Below the pieces are notes generated by a model. It was not told the DNA's origin and did not search any database. It saw only the letters and a list, made by a program, of their open reading frames with translations. Below, piece after piece: positions 1 to 5,996 of a DNA stretch of 7,118 bases (positions are counted from its first letter, which is position 1; the number at the start of each line of letters is the position of its first letter). Source of the DNA: an uncultured Porphyromonadaceae bacterium (GTDB lineage: Bacteria > Bacteroidota > Bacteroidia > Bacteroidales > Muribaculaceae); contig URLF01000108.1 of the NCBI GenBank assembly GCA_900548705.1, forward strand, positions 1-7,118, in the 5' to 3' direction. The position numbers and the translations under genes are program-made.

Positions 1-1138
1 CACCGGGCGCGCCGACCAGGCAGAGAATCGGTGCCTTTCCGGTAGGGTTGGCCATTGTCACGGCCACTTGCTCCAGAATCCTCTCCTTCACCTTCTGCAT
101 ACCGAAATGGTGGGCCTCCAGCTCATCCTTGGCTTTTGGCAAGGAGGTGTTGAGTTGGCTCTCCTCTGTCCATGGAAGATCAAGCAGCGTTGTCAGGTAA
201 TTATATGTGACGGAATAATCTGGAGAGGAGGGATTGAGTCGGCGCAGTTGTGATATCCCTTTGTTGAAAGCCTCTTCTGCCTGTGGAGTCATATGAATGG
301 CGGCTGCTTTCTCGGAAAGTTGCTCGACATCGTCAAGGTCGCCGTACAATTCGCGCTGCATGACATCCATCTGCCGGCGGATGAAGGTCTCTCGTTGCTC
401 CTGGGTAAGCTCCTCACGCGCGCGTTCTATTATATCCCGGGCGATAGAGAGTTTTTGCAACTCGTCATTGAGAATCCTGAGGAGTTTTTCCCCACGGTTG
501 AGCAAGCGGAATGTCGCAAGAAGTTCAATCTTCGCTTCCGCAGGAGCTGCGAGATGGGTGGAGATGGTATTGATGATTTCTGCCGGGTCGCTCAGGAGGT
601 CGGGATTGATGGCCTGTATCTGTTCTGAATCAGTGTGAGCCACCAGTTCCTTGTACGCCTTTGATATGAGGTCGGCCAAAGTCTTGAGGTTCTCAGGGAT
701 GCCCGATTTGTTTTCGCTGACGCGGCTTACGGCCAGATTGAGCGTCGAGCCGGACATATGGGGTTCCGCAGAATCCCCCTTGACCTTGAATTTCCCTGTC
801 GCCCGCAGGAATGCCGAACGGGTGCCGTCGGGCAGGTCGAAAATCTGCAACACCTCGACGAAAACGCCGTATGGTGCGACATCGGCATGCGTGGTGGGAT
901 TTTCCATACGAGGGTCGACCTGACAGCAGAGTCCGATTGTCAGTTTCCCCTCCTGTGCATTGCGGGCCACAGTCAGCGATGATTCCCTTACCAGAGCGAT
1001 AGGGATGGCCACACCTGGAAAGAGGACAAGATTACGGGTAGCGATGACGGGCAGGCAATCAAGGTCGGGGGACTTGAATCCTCCGGCACGGGAGAGGTCA
1101 ATCTGACCCATCGTTATGATTTTGGGCTCTTTTTTCAT
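1..1138 (-). CDS. lon: ATP-dependent protease Lon (endopeptidase La), N-terminal part, truncated by window edge
   Basis: Lon is a cytoplasmic hexameric AAA+ serine protease that degrades misfolded and regulatory proteins. The window holds 379 complete codons from the ATG at 1138. About residues 28-220 form the N-terminal substrate-binding domain (LPVIATRNLVLFPGVAIPI is its typical opening). A helical segment follows, with the family signatures REELTQEQRETFIRRQM and LLDLPW, and then HHFGMQKVKERILEQVAV leads into the AAA+ module. The frame leaves the window inside Walker A (residues 376-379 read GAPG; GPPG is usual). The rest of the ATPase domain and the Ser-Lys protease domain lie beyond base 1, so activity cannot be judged. 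The start is supported by a matching promoter about 45 bases upstream. The gene is divergent from the EF-G paralogue. Family assignment is very secure. Confidence 0.96.
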   Translation of the reverse strand, partial: MKKEPKIITMGQIDLSRAGGFKSPDLDCLPVIATRNLVLFPGVAIPIALVRESSLTVARNAQEGKLTIGLCCQVDPRMENPTTHADVAPYGVFVEVLQIFDLPDGTRSAFLRATGKFKVKGDSAEPHMSGSTLNLAVSRVSENKSGIPENLKTLADLISKAYKELVAHTDSEQIQAINPDLLSDPAEIINTISTHLAAPAEAKIELLATFRLLNRGEKLLRILNDELQKLSIARDIIERAREELTQEQRETFIRRQMDVMQRELYGDLDDVEQLSEKAAAIHMTPQAEEAFNKGISQLRRLNPSSPDYSVTYNYLTTLLDLPWTEESQLNTSLPKAKDELEAHHFGMQKVKERILEQVAVTMANPTGKAPILCLVGAPG

Positions 1139-1155
1139 AAATACAGGCAGGGAAA

Positions 1156-1168
1156 GCCCCCGAGGGGC
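1156..1168 (-). promoter_or_regulatory. Small GC-rich hairpin in the lon leader
   Basis: Read on the minus strand, this is GCCCC-TCG-GGGGC, a perfect 5-bp all-GC stem with a 3-base loop. It lies between the predicted lon transcription start (about 1174) and the ATG at 1138. It would form near the 5' end of the mRNA and may protect it or tune translation. It is followed only by a short T-run (TTT), so it is a poor terminator. The structure is visible in the sequence; any function is inference. Confidence 0.45.
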
Positions 1169-1180
1169 AAAAATCGGGTG

Positions 1181-1211
1181 CAAAGTTACGAAAAATCCAC
1201 CTTTTGGCAAA
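1181..1211 (-). promoter_or_regulatory. Bacteroidota-type promoter of lon
   Basis: On the minus strand, TTTG (1211-1208) is followed after exactly 19 bases by TAACTTTG (1188-1181). This is a full match to the phylum's -33 TTTG / -7 TAnnTTTG consensus. Transcription should start near 1174, giving a leader of about 36 bases before the lon ATG. Confidence 0.8.
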
Positions 1212-1252
1212 ATTTGGGCGAATATGGCAATTTTTTGCGGAAATGTGTTTTG

Positions 1253-1269
1253 TAACATATAAAAAGTTA
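1253..1269. promoter_or_regulatory. Candidate operator: TAAC-N9-GTTA inverted repeat
   Basis: TAAC (1253-1256) and GTTA (1266-1269) form a symmetric 17-base dyad in A+T-rich sequence. It directly abuts the predicted -33 element of the EF-G paralogue, a position typical for a class II activator site. Four-base arms are short and could arise by chance in such sequence. The regulator, if any, is unknown. Confidence 0.25.
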
Positions 1270-1299
1270 TTGTCAGGCAGAAGTTTCTTACTAAATTTA
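1269..1299 (+). promoter_or_regulatory. Probable promoter of the EF-G paralogue
   Basis: ATTG (1269-1272, near TTTG) is followed by a 19-base spacer and TAAATTTA (1292-1299), which matches TAnnTTTG at every fixed position except the last. Transcription should start near 1306, leaving a leader of about 35 bases with no clear Shine-Dalgarno sequence. The imperfect -33 and -7 elements would suit a promoter that depends on an activator. That last point is inference. Confidence 0.55.
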
Positions 1300-1340
1300 G
1301 ACCGTAAAAAATTCTTACCTCAACATAATACCTGATTGCC

Positions 1341-3497
1341 ATGAAGGTCTATCAAACCAACGAAATCAAAAACATCTCCTTGCTCGGCAGCAAGGGAGCC
1401 GGGAAAACCACACTCGCTGAAGCTATGCTTTACGAGTGTGGAGTAATAAAACGCCGTGGCACAATTGATGCCAAGAACACTGTATCTGACTATTTCCCGG
1501 TAGAAAAAGAGTATGGTTACTCGGTTTTCTCCACGATTTTCTACGCTGAGTTCCTCAACAAGAAACTCAACGTCATCGACTGCCCCGGAGCAGATGACTT
1601 CGTGGGCAATGCCATCACAGCCCTGAACGTGACCGACACCGGCGTTATCGTCATTGACGCCCAATATGGAGTGGAGGTTGGTACGCAGAACATATTCCGC
1701 ACGACCGCCCAGCTCAAGAAACCGGTGATTTTCGCCATCAACCAGCTTGACGGGGAAAAGGCCGATTATGACAACTGCATCGAGCAGATGAAGGAAATCT
1801 TCGGTCCGCGCGTTGTGCCTATCCAGTATCCGCTCCAGTGCGGCCCGGGCTTCAACGCTATGATAGATGTCCTTCTTATGAAGAAATACTCCTGGGGCCC
1901 GGACGGCGGTGTTCCCACCATCGAGGATATCCCTGCCGAAGAGATGGAAAAAGCCCAGGAGATGCACCAGGCGCTGGTAGAGGCTGCGGCCGAGAACGAT
2001 GAGACATTGATGGAGAAATTCTTCGAACAGGGCCACCTGACTGAAGATGAGATGCGTGAAGGAATCCGTAAGGGACTCGTTGACCGCTCCATTTATCCGG
2101 TTTTCTGTGTCAGCGCACTCAAGGATATGGGTGTGCGCCGTATGATGGAATTCCTCGGCAATGTCGTGCCTTTCGTGGAGGATATGCCCGCACCCATCGA
2201 TACTGCCGGAAATGAAGTCAAGCCTGACAGCAACGGGCCGCTGAGTGTGTTCATGTTCAAGACTACTGTCGAACCGCATATCGGTGAAGTTCAGTACTTC
2301 AAGGTGATGTCCGGAACTCTCACAACTGGTGTGGATCTTGACAATGTCACCCGTGGCGGGAAAGAACGTATGGCACAGATATTCTGTGTATGCGGCCAGA
2401 TAAAGACCCCGGTGGACAAACTGTGTGCCGGAGATATCGGCGCGACCGTGAAACTCAAAGATGTCCGCACAGGCAATACTCTCGATGAGAAGGGATGTGA
2501 AATCGCTTTTGATTTCATCAAGTATCCTGCCCCGAAGTATCAGCGTGCTATCCGTCCCGTGACAGAGAGCGATGCGGAGAAACTCGCAGGCATCCTTACT
2601 CGTATGCACGAGGAGGATCCGACATGGGTTGTCGAGCAGTCAAAAGAGCTAAAACAGGTTCTGCTGAAAGGTCAGGGCGAATTCCATCTCCGCACCCTCA
2701 AATGGCGTGTCGAGAACAATGACAAGCTGCCTATCGTCTTTGAAGAGCCCAAAATACCGTACCGCGAGACAATCACAAAGGCTGCCAGAGCTGATTACCG
2801 CCATAAGAAACAATCGGGTGGTGCCGGTCAGTTTGGTGAAGTGCATATCATCATCGAACCTTACAGCGAGGATGCTCCTATGCCCGATACTTACCGTTTC
2901 GGCAACCAGGAATACAAGATGAGTGTCAGGGACACCCAGGAGATTCCTCTTCAGTGGGGTGGCAAGCTGGTGGTACACAACTGTATCGTCGGCGGTGCGA
3001 TTGACGCCCGTTTCATCCCGGCAATCATCAAGGGTCTGATGGACCGTATGGAGCAAGGCCCGCTTACCGGCTCATATGCCCGTGATGTCCGGGTATGCAT
3101 CTATGACGGAAAGATGCATCCGGTTGACTCAAACGAAATCTCTTTCCGCCTTGCAGCCCGCAACGCCTTCTCGGAAGCATTCCGCGCAGCCAATCCAAAG
3201 GTGCTTGAGCCTGTCTACGATGTGGAGGTGATGGTTCCATCTGATGTTATGGGTGATGTGATGAGCGACCTGCAGGGACGCCGTGCCATCATCATGGGAA
3301 TGTCGTCGGAAAATGGTTTTGAGAAAATCTCGGCAAAAGTACCTCTTAAAGAGATGTCGAGCTACTCCACCGCTCTCAGCTCCATCACTGGAGGCCGTTC
3401 CTCATTCACGATGCAGTTCTCAAGCTATGAGCTGACTCCCGGCGATGTTCAGGAGAAGTTGCTCAAGGAGTACGCTGAGAAGAACAAGGAAGACTGA
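1341..3497 (+). CDS. fusA2: EF-G paralogue (EF-G2 type) with altered GTPase centre
   Basis: Translational GTPase family protein of 718 residues, close to the ~700 of standard EF-G, with all EF-G domains in order. EF-G promotes tRNA-mRNA translocation on the ribosome. The G domain has P-loop GSKGAGKTT (16-24), a divergent switch I where the usual RGIT reads YGYS (58-61), switch II DCPGADDF (80-87), NQLD (134-137) and SAL (258-260). Domain II starts near 298 (GPLSVFMFKT). Domain IV carries SGGAGQFGEV (492-501) and the tip segment DGKMHPVDSNE (589-599). The C-terminal domain follows GDVMSDLQGRRAIIMG (638-653). Switch II has Ala84 where EF-G has the catalytic His (DTPGHVDF). This fits the Bacteroides EF-G2 paralogue reported to lack GTPase activity and to be needed in carbon starvation and gut colonisation; equivalence here is inferred. 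The canonical fusA, usually in the str operon, is not in this window. The gene appears monocistronic, ending at a terminator. Confidence 0.9.
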   Translation: MKVYQTNEIKNISLLGSKGAGKTTLAEAMLYECGVIKRRGTIDAKNTVSDYFPVEKEYGYSVFSTIFYAEFLNKKLNVIDCPGADDFVGNAITALNVTDTGVIVIDAQYGVEVGTQNIFRTTAQLKKPVIFAINQLDGEKADYDNCIEQMKEIFGPRVVPIQYPLQCGPGFNAMIDVLLMKKYSWGPDGGVPTIEDIPAEEMEKAQEMHQALVEAAAENDETLMEKFFEQGHLTEDEMREGIRKGLVDRSIYPVFCVSALKDMGVRRMMEFLGNVVPFVEDMPAPIDTAGNEVKPDSNGPLSVFMFKTTVEPHIGEVQYFKVMSGTLTTGVDLDNVTRGGKERMAQIFCVCGQIKTPVDKLCAGDIGATVKLKDVRTGNTLDEKGCEIAFDFIKYPAPKYQRAIRPVTESDAEKLAGILTRMHEEDPTWVVEQSKELKQVLLKGQGEFHLRTLKWRVENNDKLPIVFEEPKIPYRETITKAARADYRHKKQSGGAGQFGEVHIIIEPYSEDAPMPDTYRFGNQEYKMSVRDTQEIPLQWGGKLVVHNCIVGGAIDARFIPAIIKGLMDRMEQGPLTGSYARDVRVCIYDGKMHPVDSNEISFRLAARNAFSEAFRAANPKVLEPVYDVEVMVPSDVMGDVMSDLQGRRAIIMGMSSENGFEKISAKVPLKEMSSYSTALSSITGGRSSFTMQFSSYELTPGDVQEKLLKEYAEKNKED

Positions 3498-3522
3498 TTA
3501 TTCTTACCAGTCAACATAAGTG

Positions 3523-3564
3523 AAATCCGCAGGCAGCCGAATGAAGGCTGACCTGCGGATTTTT
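3523..3564 (+). terminator. Intrinsic terminator after the EF-G paralogue
   Basis: The left arm (3523-3538, AAATCCGCAGGCAGCC) pairs with GGCTG (3546-3550) and CCTGCGGATTT (3552-3562). The result is a 16-bp stem with one bulged A at 3551 and a 7-base loop, followed by TT and further T-rich sequence. It starts 25 bases after the stop codon. It may also stop transcription arriving from the convergent operon on the minus strand, but the T-run is weak in that direction. Confidence 0.9.
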
Positions 3565-3612
3565 AATTTTGAGGAAAATTGTAGAAATATAGGAGAGCGT
3601 ATCTTGAACGAA

Positions 3613-4182
3613 TCAGAGATGCTTGATTATGCGGGCAGGATTGCCGCCGACAACAACGTCTGATGGAATATCACGGGTTACCACCGAGCCTGCACCAATG
3701 ACCACGTTGTCGCCGACCGATACTCCTGGCAGGATGGTGACGCATCCTCCAATCCAAACATTGTCGCCGATTTTTACCGGCTCGGCCCATTCAACCCCGG
3801 TGTTTCTTTGCTGAGGATCCAATGGATGACACGCTGTGAAGATGCTGACGTTCGGACCTATGAAAGCGTTGTCTCCGATTTCAACGCGAGCTTCATCAAG
3901 GATGGTGAGGTTGAAATTGGCGAAGAAATTTTCCCCGATATGGATATTGCATCCATAATCACACCTGAAAGGCTGGTTGATTGTAAAGTTCTCTCTGTGG
4001 CTCCCGAGAAGATTCCTTATGATTGAATGTTGTTTCTCGATTTCGCGCGGATTCAGATTGTTGAACTCCCATAACTTGGCTCTCGTCTCAAGCAGGCCTT
4101 CGAGAAATTCGCTGTTGGTGGCTTCATAAATCTCGCCGTTCAGCATTTTGATCCATTCGGGGTGATGTTTCAGAGGTGTCAT
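3613..4182 (-). CDS. Maltose/galactoside-type sugar O-acetyltransferase (hexapeptide-repeat family)
   Basis: The 189-residue protein matches the Maa/LacA/NodL family in length and order (E. coli Maa 183, LacA 203). These cytoplasmic trimers transfer acetyl from acetyl-CoA to a sugar hydroxyl. Residues about 8-58 form the maltose-acetyltransferase N-terminal helical domain (WIKMLNGEIYEA, ETRAKLWEFN). Residues about 75-185 form the left-handed beta-helix of hexapeptide repeats, ending in the acetyl-CoA-binding segment GGCVTILPGVSVGDNVVIGAGSVVTRD and NPARIIK. His119 in TACHPLDP is the expected catalytic base. The true acceptor sugar cannot be read from the sequence. The start overlaps the stop of the upstream membrane protease by ATGA, so translation is probably coupled. 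It is the last gene of the operon and converges on the EF-G terminator. Confidence 0.93.
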   Translation of the reverse strand: MTPLKHHPEWIKMLNGEIYEATNSEFLEGLLETRAKLWEFNNLNPREIEKQHSIIRNLLGSHRENFTINQPFRCDYGCNIHIGENFFANFNLTILDEARVEIGDNAFIGPNVSIFTACHPLDPQQRNTGVEWAEPVKIGDNVWIGGCVTILPGVSVGDNVVIGAGSVVTRDIPSDVVVGGNPARIIKHL

Positions 4183-5099
4183 TGATGCTTTTTGTTATGA
4201 AAGTAGCGATGGAGAAGAATTATACCGGCGGTGGTGATGGCCACACTGGCGATTACAATCAACATATCTGCTGTTGATGAGAAATCTGTGCCGATATGGT
4301 TAAGCCCGTTGGCATCGCTGGTGTTGGTGCTCTCAGTGTCGAGATATGTGGCGATTACCACGATTGAGTTGTTGAGGACATGCAGAGTGATTGGGAGCCA
4401 CAATGATTTGCTCCACCATAACAGATAGCCGAAAAACGCCCCTAAAAGCATTCGTGGCACCAACCCGAAGAGTTGGAAATGGAAGGCACTGAATATGAAT
4501 GCCACGAGCCATATGGTGACATGTATGTTGAGCCGGGTCTGCCCGAGAATCCGCTGGAGTGCCCCACGGAAGAACAGCTCTTCGCTGAAGCCTGCCAATA
4601 CCCCCACAATCAGAACAGAAACGATAAGTGACGGAATCGAAGCTCCATTCATCAGAATATTGGTGGTCGCTTCGGCACCATCTTCAAGCTGTCTGAAGAA
4701 TTGCTCCAGGCTTTGGAAAGATTCCGGAAGATGCCAGCTTTTGTTCCATTCGATTATGGCATTCATTGCCGGAATCGAGCAGAGCAGTACGGCGCAAGAG
4801 AGTAATGTGGCAGCCAATGAGGGCCATTTGTCTACACAGAGCAGTCGTGCCGGTAGTCTTGTGACAATCATTGCGGTGGCTACTGCCGGAACGATGAAGA
4901 CAAGCAGGTCCTGGATGACCACTGTGATTTTTATTGCCGCTTCCGGACGGATTATGATTTTCGGAATGAATGGGAGCAATACTCCGGATATCACCAGGCA
5001 GAACAGGAACATACACCCGAGCAGCCCCAAAGCTGTCGCTGGACGTTGCAGTCTGAATTGGGTGGCGTTGCTATTCGCCACGGGAGGTTGGTGGGTCAT
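4179..5099 (-). CDS. CPBP family intramembrane glutamic endopeptidase (CAAX/Abi-type)
   Basis: A 306-residue polytopic membrane protein with about eight hydrophobic segments (near residues 21-46, 58-82, 93-113, 155-172, 193-213, 215-233, 236-252 and 279-297). All three CPBP motifs are present: EExxxR at Glu173-Glu174-Arg178 (SEELFFRG), FxxxH at Phe203-His207, and HxxxN at His240-Asn244. Relatives include eukaryotic Rce1 CAAX proteases, the MroQ-type peptide-processing protease, and bacteriocin-immunity proteins, so proteolysis is likely but the substrate is unknown. Residues 115-152 form a soluble loop before the first motif. The gene starts 17 bases after trmN6 stops and overlaps the acetyltransferase by four bases, so it is the middle gene of a three-gene operon. 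No bacteriocin or quorum peptide gene is visible nearby, so a housekeeping or envelope role is as likely as immunity. Confidence 0.93.
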   Translation of the reverse strand: MTHQPPVANSNATQFRLQRPATALGLLGCMFLFCLVISGVLLPFIPKIIIRPEAAIKITVVIQDLLVFIVPAVATAMIVTRLPARLLCVDKWPSLAATLLSCAVLLCSIPAMNAIIEWNKSWHLPESFQSLEQFFRQLEDGAEATTNILMNGASIPSLIVSVLIVGVLAGFSEELFFRGALQRILGQTRLNIHVTIWLVAFIFSAFHFQLFGLVPRMLLGAFFGYLLWWSKSLWLPITLHVLNNSIVVIATYLDTESTNTSDANGLNHIGTDFSSTADMLIVIASVAITTAGIILLHRYFHNKKHQ

Positions 5100-5116
5100 T
5101 TGGGTTTGATGTTTGA

Positions 5117-5887
5117 TTAAAAATGCAGGTAAAAATCTTTTACCAAAATGGAATATTCTTCTGTGAATCCCCCCTTGCCATCGTGGATTGATAGGTTGTC
5201 AATCCGGCAGGGAGTGGCGGGATGGCCATTCGGTGACAGCTCGGCGAGAATTCTACGAGGCGGCTTTGTCGGAACTGTGGTCACTCTTGTCAGTCGTGAG
5301 ATATGGAAATGGTTGGCGACAGCCTGGAATTTCAAATCGTCTTCTCTGTCCGCAGGCAAAATCAATGAGAGGCATCCTTGCGATGACAACAACCTGCGTG
5401 AGTTCGACAGCAGGGCTTCGAGGGTCAGGGATTGTTCATGCCGGGCCATCTGCCGGTTGTCCTGAGGTGATGACTCTCCGTTGGTGAAGAAGGGGGGATT
5501 GCTGACAATCAGGTCATAGCTTTTATCCCCGTCGGGTGTGGGGATTGTTGTGAAATCCCCTTCGCTAAGTCTCAATCGAGAAGACCAGGGGGAATTGCTG
5601 AAATTCCCGGAAGCCTCCGACGCGGCTGTCGGGTCTATTTCAATGCCTGTTATGACGGCATCGGGAAAACGTTGTGCCAACATAAGGGCAATCAGACCTG
5701 TGCCACAGCCGACATCGAGTATCTTGCGGGGGGTGATGATGCCGGATGACTCACACCCTTCTCCGGGAGCGGTGAAAGCCCATGCGCCCAATAATACCCC
5801 GTCAGTGCCAACCTTCATCGCACTCAGATGGTTGGCCACTTCGAATTGCTTGAACCTGAATACTTTCTCTCTGTCGGGATTCCTCAT
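5117..5887 (-). CDS. trmN6: tRNA1(Val) (adenine(37)-N6)-methyltransferase
   Basis: Predicted 256-residue SAM-dependent methyltransferase of the TrmN6/YfiC family, which makes m6A at position 37 of tRNA-Val1, next to the anticodon. The N-terminus RFKQFEVANHLSAMKVGTDG (11-30) is highly characteristic: E. coli has FKQFFVAHDRCAMKVGTDG. SAM motif I is LDVGCGTGLI (57-66), the ribose-binding acidic residue is in GIEID (81-85), and the catalytic motif is NPPFF (130-134), as in N6-adenine methyltransferases. The frame stays open upstream to a TTG at 5920, which would add 11 residues. I choose the ATG at 5887 because that TTG lies inside the predicted -7 element and the ATG gives the family's usual N-terminus. 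It heads the operon with the membrane protease and acetyltransferase, and is divergent from engB. Confidence 0.92.
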   Translation of the reverse strand: MRNPDREKVFRFKQFEVANHLSAMKVGTDGVLLGAWAFTAPGEGCESSGIITPRKILDVGCGTGLIALMLAQRFPDAVITGIEIDPTAASEASGNFSNSPWSSRLRLSEGDFTTIPTPDGDKSYDLIVSNPPFFTNGESSPQDNRQMARHEQSLTLEALLSNSRRLLSSQGCLSLILPADREDDLKFQAVANHFHISRLTRVTTVPTKPPRRILAELSPNGHPATPCRIDNLSIHDGKGGFTEEYSILVKDFYLHF

Positions 5888-5917
5888 AAACCAGTCCGGA
5901 TTGGGAAAAGTCGTTTG

Positions 5918-5925
5918 CAAAGTTA
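5918..5925 (-). promoter_or_regulatory. -7 element of the trmN6 operon promoter
   Basis: Read on the minus strand, this is TAACTTTG, a perfect TAnnTTTG match and identical to the lon -7 element. No good TTTG is found 19-21 bases upstream, so the -33 half is weak. The start of transcription would be near 5911, giving a leader of about 24 bases to the ATG at 5887. Confidence 0.6.
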
Positions 5926-5942
5926 GTCAAAAAAGGCGGAAA

Positions 5943-5974
5943 TTTGTTTTTTACTATGAGTTTTGTTAATTTTG
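5943..5974 (+). promoter_or_regulatory. Bacteroidota-type promoter of engB
   Basis: TTTG (5943-5946), a 20-base spacer and TAATTTTG (5967-5974) match the phylum consensus fully. Transcription should start near 5981, which leaves only about 16 bases of leader. That leader contains AAGGA (5984-5988), eight bases before the ATG, one of the few Shine-Dalgarno-like sites in this window. It is back to back with the trmN6 promoter. Confidence 0.8.
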
Positions 5975-5996
5975 AAAAAATAAAAGGACAATAGAT

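Noticed and set aside
293..638. Two overlapping open frames of about 110 codons on the plus strand.
   Set aside because: They are antisense to lon, whose translation here is clearly conserved; neither encoded sequence looks protein-like.
1207..1238. Imperfect inverted repeat GCAAAATT / AATTTTTTGC in the lon/EF-G2 intergenic region.
   Set aside because: The arms differ by two bases in low-complexity A/T runs and overlap the lon -33 element. Chance is the better explanation.
1320..2609. A 429-codon open frame antisense to the EF-G paralogue.
   Set aside because: It lies almost wholly within a gene with unmistakable EF-G homology, and its translation resembles no family. Long antisense frames arise readily from biased codon use in such genes.
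1341..3497. Calling this gene the housekeeping fusA (EF-G1).
   Set aside because: The missing catalytic His, the altered switch I and the absence of rpsL, rpsG or tuf neighbours argue for the paralogue.
4179..5099. Reading the CPBP protein as part of a bacteriocin or phage-defence (Abi) system.
   Set aside because: Neighbours are a tRNA methyltransferase and a sugar acetyltransferase. No small peptide precursor, exporter or known defence gene is present.
4495..5109. A 204-codon plus-strand open frame.
   Set aside because: It is the antisense shadow of the CPBP protease, which has complete catalytic motifs on the other strand.
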